The translations under genes and the position numbers were made by a program. Positions 37,641 through 44,567 of a DNA stretch of 44,567 nucleotides are shown in pieces. Source of the stretch: Candidatus Cloacimonadota bacterium (GTDB lineage Bacteria > Cloacimonadota > Cloacimonadia > JGIOTU-2); assembly GCA_034722995.1 (NCBI GenBank), contig JAYEOL010000052.1, positions 1 through 44,567 of the forward strand. Reading direction: 5' to 3'. Below the pieces are notes generated by a model. It was not told the origin of the DNA, did no database searches, and worked only from the letters and a program-made list of their open reading frames with translations. How positions within the stretch are numbered: position 1 is the stretch's first letter; every line of letters begins with the position of its first letter.

Positions 37641-37922
37641 ATGCCTGTAAAAAGTATAATCGTTGAACTTTACCTGCCCTTATCAAAATCTTTAAAAAAT
37701 AAAAGAAGTATTGTAAAAAGCATAACACAGAGAATCCATAATAAATATAATGTTTCAATTGCTGAGATTAATAATAATGAGAAATGGAAAAATGCTACAA
37801 TCGGTATTTCTATAATTGCCAATGAAATGTTATATATTGAAAAAAAATTATCCGATGTTATCCATTTTATTGAAGACACTTATATGGATGTTGAGATAAC
37901 TAAAATTGAGGATTACTATTAA
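37641..37922 (+). CDS. ylxP: YlxP (DUF503) family protein
   Basis: A 93-residue protein of the DUF503 family ('LYLPLSKSLKNKRSIVKSITQRI', then 'GISIIANEMLYIEKKL'). Its place between infB and rbfA is conserved in many genomes and suggests a ribosome-related role, but the activity is unknown. The stop codon shares one base with the rbfA start (TAATG). Confidence 0.88.
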   Translation: MPVKSIIVELYLPLSKSLKNKRSIVKSITQRIHNKYNVSIAEINNNEKWKNATIGISIIANEMLYIEKKLSDVIHFIEDTYMDVEITKIEDYY

Positions 37923-38278
37923 TGGCACAATTCCGTCAGAATAGATTGAGTTCCCTTATTAAGCAAACCGTTGCAAAAATAGTTCGGTTTGATTTACGCG
38001 ATAAAAGAGTAAAAAGTGTTGTAATTAAGGATGTAAGAGTCTCAGCAGATTTGCATTATGCAACAATATATTTTTCAATCTTAGATGGTGATATGGGAAA
38101 AAAGTCGGCTCAAAAAGGTTTAGATAGAGCTACGAAATATATCAGAATGAAATTGGCTAAATCCCTTAACCTAAAATATACTCCAGAATTGAATTTTGTT
38201 TATGATACAATATCTCAAAATGCTCGTTCCATAGAAAGGCTCATAGAAGAAGAACGAAAAAAATATGACATTAGATGA
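37922..38278 (+). CDS. rbfA: Ribosome-binding factor RbfA
   Basis: Assists late maturation of 16S rRNA in the 30S subunit. The 118-residue KH-like protein shows 'VVIKDVRVSADLHYATIYFSIL' and 'LNLKYTPELNFVYDTI', the RbfA signature. It overlaps nrnA by 14 bases. Confidence 0.95.
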   Translation: MAQFRQNRLSSLIKQTVAKIVRFDLRDKRVKSVVIKDVRVSADLHYATIYFSILDGDMGKKSAQKGLDRATKYIRMKLAKSLNLKYTPELNFVYDTISQNARSIERLIEEERKKYDIR

Positions 38279-39257
38279 ATTTAAGACTGAATTAAAAAAC
38301 CTTATTTATACTAATCAAAATTTTGTTATAACAACACATGAGAATCCAGATGGTGACGCTATTGGTGCACAATTTGCCATTTATCTATTCCTAAAAAGAC
38401 ATGGCAAAAGTATTAGAATCATAAATCAAGACCTACCTCCAAATAAATATGATTTTCTCGGTTTATCAGATAAAGTTGAAACCCAAATCCCCGACGCTAA
38501 CAATCAAATTGTCTTTATGCTTGATTATAATGAAAGAAAGAGAGCAGGGAAAAAAATTCAGAATGTGCTTAATAACTATCAGCAATTAGTTTGTATTGAC
38601 CATCATACCAAACCAGAAAAAGTACCAAATGCTATTTTTTACATTGATACAAATGTTTCTTCAGCGTGTGAGATTATCTATTTGCTCCTAAAAGAGGAAA
38701 TTAAATATTTTTCATCCCCTTGGAAAAGAAAATTTGCTAATTGCCTTTATACAGGCCTAATTTATGATACTAATAATTTTGCAAATAAGAATGTGTCTCA
38801 CCAGACATTTACAGTAGCGAGCGAACTGCTTGCCATAGGTGCAGATAATAATCTCTGCTCTCTTAATATCTTTGAAAATAGAAGCACAGATGAATTAAAA
38901 CTCCTGGGTAATACTTTGTCAACATTGAAATTCCACAAAACAGGACGAAATGTAAGCATTGCTTTTTACATTACGACTCAGAAGATGCTAAAAGGTTGTA
39001 ATGCAGATATGGAATTGACAGACGGTTTCTCAAAAGAGGTTAAGCCTTCTAATGGACGAGACGTTGTTATTTATTTTCGTGAATTAAATACCGACAATTA
39101 TCGGGTTTCACTTAGGTCAAAAGATTTGAATGTCCAGAAAATTGCAGAAAAATTTGGCGGTGGGGGACATAAATTGGCAGCAGGCTTTGAAACAAAAATT
39201 GAATTGGAAATGTTGAAAAATAAATTGTTTGAACTGATTAACCACGAAGGAAAATGA
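38265..39257 (+). CDS. nrnA: DHH/DHHA1 phosphoesterase, NrnA-type nanoRNase/pAp phosphatase
   Basis: Degrades 2-5-nt RNAs and 3'-phosphoadenosine-5'-phosphate. The 330-residue protein has the DHH motifs 'THENPDGDAIGAQ' (about 23-35), 'LDYNE', 'IDHHTKPEKV' and 'YTGLIYDTNNF', and the DHHA1 glycine-rich 'FGGGGHKLAAGFE' at the end. The position between rbfA and truB is the usual one. It is followed by about 300 bases of repeats before truB, a break in an otherwise tightly packed operon. Confidence 0.93.
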   Translation: MTLDEFKTELKNLIYTNQNFVITTHENPDGDAIGAQFAIYLFLKRHGKSIRIINQDLPPNKYDFLGLSDKVETQIPDANNQIVFMLDYNERKRAGKKIQNVLNNYQQLVCIDHHTKPEKVPNAIFYIDTNVSSACEIIYLLLKEEIKYFSSPWKRKFANCLYTGLIYDTNNFANKNVSHQTFTVASELLAIGADNNLCSLNIFENRSTDELKLLGNTLSTLKFHKTGRNVSIAFYITTQKMLKGCNADMELTDGFSKEVKPSNGRDVVIYFRELNTDNYRVSLRSKDLNVQKIAEKFGGGGHKLAAGFETKIELEMLKNKLFELINHEGK

Positions 39258-39560
39258 CAAATTTCAATCCCCGATTCCTGAGCTCGTCAGGAACGGGCTT
39301 ACTCGGGGACAAATTACAAATAATCCGCCATCACCGAAACGGAGTCCCGATAGAATCGGGTCTGGCGGACAAATGCCAAATGAAAGTCATACTTTGTGGT
39401 GAAAAATTTGCTTGTGAACAAAAAGTATTTCGGAGTACGAAAACGACTCCCGCTTTCGCGGGAGGAACTTTTCGCTTGTGCTACCTTGCTTAAAGTTCGT
39501 CTTCCGATAAATCGGAATCCTCGTTTCAGCACTCCTGTCTATAGTGGTAAAAATCAGCCT
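39258..39560. repeat. Repeat-filled gap between nrnA and truB
   Basis: The sequence carries a CCCCGATTCCTGA/TCAGGAACGGG hairpin with an outer CCCCGA/TCGGGG frame, TCCCGATAGAATCGGG (39345-39360) inside a CCGCC/GGCGG frame, CTCCCGC/GCGGGAG near 39449 and TTCCGATAAATCGGAA (39502-39517). A reading frame stays open from 39396 into truB, but its product here is not TruB-like. Confidence 0.7.
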
Positions 39561-40244
39561 ATGAACGGTATTTTAAATATAGATAAGCCAGCAGGCATTA
39601 CATCGTTTGATGTGGTTAGAAAAATCCGTTATCTTACAGGCGTAAAGAAAGTTGGTCATTCAGGTACGCTTGACCCATTTGCAACTGGAGTTCTACTGGT
39701 TTTTGTGGGAAGAGAAACGACCAAACACATTTCAAAATTTTCAAATTTAGATAAAGAATATTATGCAAAAGTAAAATTTGGGGAAAAGACAGATACTGCT
39801 GACTTAACAGGCAAAGTTATTAAAAGAAAACCTATTCCAGAATTATCAATTTCTCAAATAGAATCAGTTTGCCAAAATTTTATTGGCAAAATTCAACAAA
39901 TTCCTCCAATGTATTCAGCGATAAAAAAAGATGGAATTCGTCTCTATAAACTTGCGCGAAAGGGAAATACTATTGAAAGAGAACCACGGAGAGTTGAAAT
40001 AAAAGAATTGGAATTGTTAGAGTATAATAAACCGTTCTTAAAATTTTCTTCAGTTGTATCTAAAGGTACCTATATTCGCACATTAGCAGAAGATATTGCT
40101 GAGAAACTTGGCACAATTGGACATTTAGTTGAGTTGCGAAGAATGGGAATAGGGAAGTTCTCTGTAGAAAATGCTTTAAACTTCAATAAATTGACAACCA
40201 AAATTGTACAAGAAAACATTGAAAAAGATCTTTTTTTATTTTAA
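39561..40244 (+). CDS. truB: tRNA pseudouridine(55) synthase TruB
   Basis: Converts U55 of the tRNA T-loop to pseudouridine. From the ATG at 39561 the protein is 227 residues: 'NGILNIDKPAGITSFDVV', the catalytic 'GHSGTLDPFATGVLLV', 'QQIPPMYSAIKKDGIRLYKLARKG' and 'SKGTYIRTLAEDI', all hallmarks of TruB. There is no C-terminal PUA domain. The frame is open 55 codons further upstream, but that part is made of intergenic repeat sequence and has no family similarity, so the internal ATG is chosen although no clear Shine-Dalgarno is seen. ribF starts directly after the stop. Confidence 0.93.
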   Translation: MNGILNIDKPAGITSFDVVRKIRYLTGVKKVGHSGTLDPFATGVLLVFVGRETTKHISKFSNLDKEYYAKVKFGEKTDTADLTGKVIKRKPIPELSISQIESVCQNFIGKIQQIPPMYSAIKKDGIRLYKLARKGNTIEREPRRVEIKELELLEYNKPFLKFSSVVSKGTYIRTLAEDIAEKLGTIGHLVELRRMGIGKFSVENALNFNKLTTKIVQENIEKDLFLF

Positions 40245-41180
40245 ATGAAAAGCATACACAAAATTAAGCATAAATTGAAAAATCTTGTTGTTACTGTTGG
40301 CACATTTGATGGGGTGCATCTTGGACATCAGAAGATTATGCAAACTCTTGTGAAAAGAGCAAAAGCAATTGATGGTATTTCAGTTGTAATAACTTATCAC
40401 CCTCATCCGTTAGAAATTCTGAACAATAAACATTTTCCATATCTGCTTACCGAAAAAATAAAAAAAGAAGAATTTCTCAAAAAGATAGGTATAGATTATG
40501 TCCTCTGGCTTGACTTTGATAATAGATTAGCAAATCTTTCACCCGAAGATTTTATTAAAGCGTATTTTGTTGATAAACTATCAGCTAAAGAAATCATTGT
40601 TGGCTATGATTGGCATTTCGGTAAGAATAGAACAGGTAATTATCACTTATTGAAAAGGTACGAAAAGGTATATGGCTATAAAACGGATATTGTAAAAGAA
40701 GTGAAAATCGGAAAGAAAATCGTGTCCAGCACTAAAATCCGGGAATATATTAGAGACGGAAAAATAGAGTCTGCTCAAAAAATGTTAGGGCGATATTATT
40801 CTATTTTAGGTAAGGTCGTTCCAGGCGATAAAATTGGCAGGCAATTAGGATTTCCAACCATAAATCTTGAACCAGTAGAGCCAAGAAAGTTGCTCCCTCA
40901 ATGTGGCGTGTATTTAACAAAAACTGAGTTCAAACAAAATAAAATGTGTGGTCTAACAAATATTGGCAAAAAACCAACTATAAAAAAGAATAATAGGAAA
41001 AAATTCATAGAAACATATATTTTTGATTTTGATAAAGAGATTTATTCCAAAAAGATTGAACTCTTTTTTATAAGAAGAATTCGGGATGAAAAAAAATTTG
41101 CAAGTAAAGAAGAACTCATAGAACAAATAAAGTTAGATGAAAGCATTGTAAGATGTATAATCCAAAATATGAAATTATAA
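40245..41180 (+). CDS. ribF: Bifunctional riboflavin kinase / FAD synthetase
   Basis: Phosphorylates riboflavin to FMN and adenylates FMN to FAD. The N-terminal nucleotidyltransferase has 'TVGTFDGVHLGHQKIM' (about 17-32), 'TYHPHPLEI' and 'VSSTKIREYI'; the C-terminal riboflavin kinase has 'GRQLGFPTINLEP', 'GLTNIGKKPT' and 'KKIELFFIRRIRDE'. The 311 residues are full length. Its ATG abuts the truB stop, and its end overlaps ispD by 28 bases. Confidence 0.96.
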   Translation: MKSIHKIKHKLKNLVVTVGTFDGVHLGHQKIMQTLVKRAKAIDGISVVITYHPHPLEILNNKHFPYLLTEKIKKEEFLKKIGIDYVLWLDFDNRLANLSPEDFIKAYFVDKLSAKEIIVGYDWHFGKNRTGNYHLLKRYEKVYGYKTDIVKEVKIGKKIVSSTKIREYIRDGKIESAQKMLGRYYSILGKVVPGDKIGRQLGFPTINLEPVEPRKLLPQCGVYLTKTEFKQNKMCGLTNIGKKPTIKKNNRKKFIETYIFDFDKEIYSKKIELFFIRRIRDEKKFASKEELIEQIKLDESIVRCIIQNMKL

Positions 41181-41875
41181 AAAATAAAGTTATAGCTATT
41201 ATAACAGCGGCAGGAAAAAGTGTGCGAATGAACTTACCAGTGAAAAAGCAGTTTATGCCACTTGCGGGTAAACCAATTATAGTCCATACAGTAGAGAAAT
41301 TTTTAAAAGCAGAAATTTTTGATAAAATAATTATCACAATCAGTTCAGAAGATAGAAAACTCGCTGAAAAAATACTCTTTTCTAAATATAATTTTCCTAA
41401 AAAGAAATTTATCATTGTTGATGGAGGCGTAACAAGGCAACAATCCGTATTTAATGCATTAAAAATGTGCCCCGAAGCAACTGATTATGTTGTAATTCAC
41501 GATGGGGTTAGACCTCTCGTAAAGGTTAAAGAAATTCAGGAAATTGTTGAACTGACTGAAGAAAAAAGAGCAATTACACTCGGCATAACAGCAAAAAATA
41601 CTATTAAGAGAATTAAGCAGAATAGAGTCATATCCACTTTAGATAGAAAACAGTTATGGGAAATTTTTACACCTCAAGCATTCTATTATGACTTAATTTA
41701 TAAAGCACATAAAAATGCAGAAAACAAAAAGCTCGAAGTAAATGATGATGCAGAATTGGTAGAAATTCTTGGTAAAGATGTTTTTGTTTTACAGGGTTTG
41801 CCAGAAAATATAAAAATTACTGACCAATTTGATTTGAAAATTGCTGAGGCGATATTACAAGGTGTAGAAAAATGA
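41153..41875 (+). CDS. ispD: 2-C-methyl-D-erythritol 4-phosphate cytidylyltransferase
   Basis: Third step of the non-mevalonate isoprenoid pathway: transfers CMP to methylerythritol phosphate. The 240-residue protein has 'AIITAAGKSVRMNLPVKKQF' (CTP-binding loop), 'GGVTRQQSVFNAL', 'YVVIHDGVRPLV' and 'EVNDDAELVEILG', all diagnostic. It overlaps ribF at its start and the glmS-like gene at its stop (ATGA), so three enzymes of unrelated pathways are translationally coupled. No ispF is fused or adjacent within the window. Confidence 0.94.
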   Translation: MYNPKYEIIKNKVIAIITAAGKSVRMNLPVKKQFMPLAGKPIIVHTVEKFLKAEIFDKIIITISSEDRKLAEKILFSKYNFPKKKFIIVDGGVTRQQSVFNALKMCPEATDYVVIHDGVRPLVKVKEIQEIVELTEEKRAITLGITAKNTIKRIKQNRVISTLDRKQLWEIFTPQAFYYDLIYKAHKNAENKKLEVNDDAELVEILGKDVFVLQGLPENIKITDQFDLKIAEAILQGVEK

Positions 41876-44567
41876 AAAGGATAAAAAATATTTTGGCAAA
41901 AATCTTACAAAAAATCCCGAATTTTCAAATCAAAATCCCGGTTACTGGACTTGGTTGTGGAGTTCTTGGCTTGGTCTTTGCCAAACAGACCATTAAAATG
42001 GGAAAGATAGCAGCACATCTTTTAAAAAGTCTTGAATATCGTGGATATGATTCTACCGGAGCTATTATTCAGAATGATAAAGGAAAGATTGTAGTCAGGA
42101 AAGATGTAGGTGCACCTTCTGAACTTGTTAAAACTTTGGGAATAGAAAAGCTATCAGGAAAAATATTCTGCGGGCAGGTTAGATGGGCAACTTTTGGTTC
42201 AGTTAACAAGGAAAATTCTCAACCTCATGAAGTAAAGTGCAAAAAGCATATCTACGGGGCTCATAATGGAAATATTACCAATACCTGCGCATTAAAACAG
42301 TTTCTTATTGATGAAGGACATGATGTTATAAGTAATAATGATGGAGAAATACTGGTTCATACTGTTGAGCAATATTTTGATATGTATATTGAGAAATTTC
42401 CAGATAAAAGACATTTAGAACCACAGATTCGCAAGGATTCTATGCGAAAGGCAATAATTGAGGCAAGCAAAAAGTTAGAAGGCTCTTATGCTGCTGTGAT
42501 AGTTGACCCTGTTACAGAAATTGTTTACGCAATCAAAGCAGGAAGCAGTTTATATGTTGGAATAGGCGAATATGAAGGTAACAGATTTATCCTTGCATCT
42601 TCTGACTTAACTGCAATTTTACATTATACAAAAGTATTAATCAAAGTATATGAAAATGAGTTTATTGAATTTTCGCACGACAGATATCAAATATATGCAT
42701 TAAAAGATATAACAATACATCAAAAGGATGGAACTTATAAACACTACAAAGAAGGTGAGAAGATAGATGTTAAACCAAAGCGTAGTAAGTTAAGAGCTGC
42801 AGATATTAAGCTCTCACCTCCATTTAAATATTTTATGGAACAAGAAATTTACGCTGAGGTAGAAAGCTGTAGGAAGCTTATTCAATTTATAAAGAATGGA
42901 AGTGAAGACAGCAAAAAAATTTGTAGCATTTTAAAAAATAGTAAGGCGTTAAATAACTATCAAACAATTTGCAAAAGTATCACCGAAACATCTAACTTTG
43001 AAAAACAGACAAAAATTTTTCAAAATTTCCTTTCTGACAAATCCTTTATAGAAATAAAAAAAGAATGTAAAAAGAAGATTCCAGAATTATTTGATAAATT
43101 TACTGACCCAGATTTTACAAAGATGGAGTTTTATTCTGATAATTCAACTGTTTTTTTAGAGATAATTGGGAATGAAATTTCTGAAGATTATCTTTTATTA
43201 GCTAAAATAATGGATGCCATTGATGAACAGCGTGAAACTTTAAATTTTCAGAAAAAAATAGAGCGTTTTCTTGAAATGATAACTAATGCCTGGGATAAAC
43301 ATTGTAATATTTACGCTGCAAGTTGTGGCACATCTTATCATGCTGCGAAAACCGCTGCCCTGTTTTTTAACGAAATCGCCGGAGTTGAGATAATACCTAT
43401 TATACCAGGTGATTTCCGCGGCCAATATTCAAAGTCATTGCGAGATAAGGACATAATCATTGGCATAAGTCAAAGTGGCGAAACAAAAGATCTAATAGAT
43501 ATTTTTAGCAATGTAGAAAAATTAGGCAAAGATATTTATAGAATTGCCATTGTAAATAATGTAAATTCCACCCTTGGACAAGAGAAATCACAACTCTGTC
43601 TGCCTATTAGATGTGGTCCCGAAATGGCAGTTCCTGCAACAAAAAGTTACATCAATCAAATTACTCTTTTATATTATTTAGCAATACGAACCGCTGAAGT
43701 TAGACTTAAACATATGAAAGCTAATTCGTATGATAAGAAGGAAATAGGGAAATTAGAGCAACAGATTACACAGCGTTTTGAGACACTTGATTATATTCCA
43801 AACATTATAAGCGAAACGATTAATACAACCCAAGCTCAGATTGAAAATGTCGCCGAACAAATCTTTCTTGAACCCAGCATACATATTTTGGCAACAAAAT
43901 TAAGCCCCGTTGCACAAGAGGGTGCTTTAAAAATCCGCGAAACAGTTTTGAATCATACAGAAGGAAGAGAAGGAGCGGAATTTAAACACGGACCAAATAC
44001 AATACTGGGAGAAAATACAGTTTTTGGAATATGGAGTATAGAATCTTTGATGAAAAAGTATAATAAAGCAATTGAATTTATCTACTCTGAAACCAAAAGC
44101 GATGATGTGATAACTGAGGAAGATATTCCAAAAGTGATAACCGCGCTTGGTGATTATGTTTTTGATAGAGTTAGACCTTTTAACTTATTACCTCATTCCT
44201 TAAAACTCTTTGAGCGAACAGTTAAAAAATTTGATTTCTTCGCTTCTCTGTATAGAAATTACCCTTTGATTTATATCACTGGACCTGAAGAGCGAGATGT
44301 TAGATTAACAATTTCGCAGATTAATACACATAAAATTCGGGGTGCCAATAGCTTTCTTGTTGCTGAAGAAAATGATGACTTACTCCAGAACATCAGTTCA
44401 ATTCCATCAGCACATCCAGACTATAAATGGGGTTATATTGAACTTCCAAAAACCGGCGATACACTTCTAACAGTTTTCTCAAGCATTGTTGTATTACAAC
44501 TTTTAGCTTTGAGAATGAGTATAAAAAAGATGAAATATCTTAATAAACTCCATGTGCCCAGACATGG
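41872..44567 (+). CDS. glmS: Divergent glutamine-fructose-6-phosphate aminotransferase (GlmS-like), 3' end outside window
   Basis: Probable enzyme for glucosamine-6-phosphate synthesis or a relative. The frame is open for 898 codons to the window edge. The glutaminase half has 'GCGVLGL' (Cys29), 'LEYRGYDSTGA', 'VRWATFGSV' and 'HNGNITN'. The isomerase half has 'FMEQEIYAEVE' (about 320), the first SIS domain 'CGTSYHAAKTAA' (about 484) and 'SQSGETKDLID' (534), then 'AVPATKS' and 'EGALKIRE' with 'EFKHGPN' (about 700). Two oddities: the presumed nucleophile Cys is residue 29 with no start codon just before it, and the chain is about 300 residues longer than usual GlmS (~600), with an extra ~150 residues before the SIS domains. 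It overlaps ispD by ATGA. Confidence 0.82.
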   Translation, partial: MKRIKNILAKILQKIPNFQIKIPVTGLGCGVLGLVFAKQTIKMGKIAAHLLKSLEYRGYDSTGAIIQNDKGKIVVRKDVGAPSELVKTLGIEKLSGKIFCGQVRWATFGSVNKENSQPHEVKCKKHIYGAHNGNITNTCALKQFLIDEGHDVISNNDGEILVHTVEQYFDMYIEKFPDKRHLEPQIRKDSMRKAIIEASKKLEGSYAAVIVDPVTEIVYAIKAGSSLYVGIGEYEGNRFILASSDLTAILHYTKVLIKVYENEFIEFSHDRYQIYALKDITIHQKDGTYKHYKEGEKIDVKPKRSKLRAADIKLSPPFKYFMEQEIYAEVESCRKLIQFIKNGSEDSKKICSILKNSKALNNYQTICKSITETSNFEKQTKIFQNFLSDKSFIEIKKECKKKIPELFDKFTDPDFTKMEFYSDNSTVFLEIIGNEISEDYLLLAKIMDAIDEQRETLNFQKKIERFLEMITNAWDKHCNIYAASCGTSYHAAKTAALFFNEIAGVEIIPIIPGDFRGQYSKSLRDKDIIIGISQSGETKDLIDIFSNVEKLGKDIYRIAIVNNVNSTLGQEKSQLCLPIRCGPEMAVPATKSYINQITLLYYLAIRTAEVRLKHMKANSYDKKEIGKLEQQITQRFETLDYIPNIISETINTTQAQIENVAEQIFLEPSIHILATKLSPVAQEGALKIRETVLNHTEGREGAEFKHGPNTILGENTVFGIWSIESLMKKYNKAIEFIYSETKSDDVITEEDIPKVITALGDYVFDRVRPFNLLPHSLKLFERTVKKFDFFASLYRNYPLIYITGPEERDVRLTISQINTHKIRGANSFLVAEENDDLLQNISSIPSAHPDYKWGYIELPKTGDTLLTVFSSIVVLQLLALRMSIKKMKYLNKLHVPRH

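Noticed and set aside
39254-39532. Short frames on both strands in the nrnA-truB gap
   Set aside because: They translate palindromic repeat sequence and have no ribosome site or family similarity.

Overview
The window is an AT-rich bacterial chromosome segment. It carries about 31 protein genes, one gene relic and many small palindromic intergenic repeats. Several traits point to an anaerobic Gram-negative member of the Fibrobacteres-Chlorobi-Bacteroidetes (FCB) superphylum: a single-chain pyruvate:ferredoxin oxidoreductase, lipoprotein and EnvC-type envelope proteins, and a secreted beta-propeller ending in a type IX secretion 'YPNPF' sorting domain. The overall style resembles candidate phyla such as Cloacimonadota. 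That placement is inference; the window has no rRNA or other decisive marker. I found no tRNA, rRNA, CRISPR array or complete insertion sequence.

Layout. 1-6,131: tsaC, a hairpin-rich spacer, an EnvC-like amidase activator, and nifJ with its own terminator. 6,257-6,714: a small DUF4258/DUF2283 pair. 7,099-9,524: an M42 aminopeptidase and a lipoprotein. 9,807-12,529: a two-gene restriction-modification unit in which the methyltransferase is fused behind a complete RadC protein and the endonuclease is EcoRII-C-like. 12,561-19,480, minus strand: a membrane aminopropyltransferase-like protein, a DUF3795 protein, an exported PIMT, an exported 5'-nucleotidase and two small membrane proteins. 19,538-20,698: an ABC-F relic followed by an MA-like membrane metalloprotease. 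21,000-23,142: an EamA transporter and gpsA. 23,220-27,724: a CIRCE-controlled clpB-groL heat-shock unit. 27,758-32,567: a T9SS cargo propeller and dsbD. 32,944-44,567: the translation/transcription operon rimP-nusA-ylxR-ylxQ-infB-ylxP-rbfA-nrnA-truB-ribF, extended by ispD and a divergent glmS-like gene that runs off the window.

How the genes work together. The last block couples ribosome maturation and transcription elongation (RimP, NusA, IF-2, RbfA), nanoRNA turnover (NrnA), tRNA modification (TruB) and flavin supply (RibF) to isoprenoid and amino-sugar precursor synthesis. The clpB-groL pair is very probably under HrcA. The envelope genes (EnvC-like, DsbD, nucleotidase, PIMT, T9SS cargo) give a picture of an active periplasm.

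The most interesting items are the RadC-methyltransferase fusion with its EcoRII-like nuclease; two repeat elements that share 16-bp terminal inverted repeats and are each flanked by exact 11-bp direct repeats; the glmS-like protein whose presumed catalytic cysteine is residue 29 rather than residue 2; and a 7-bp tandem repeat inside the secretion signal of the T9SS cargo.
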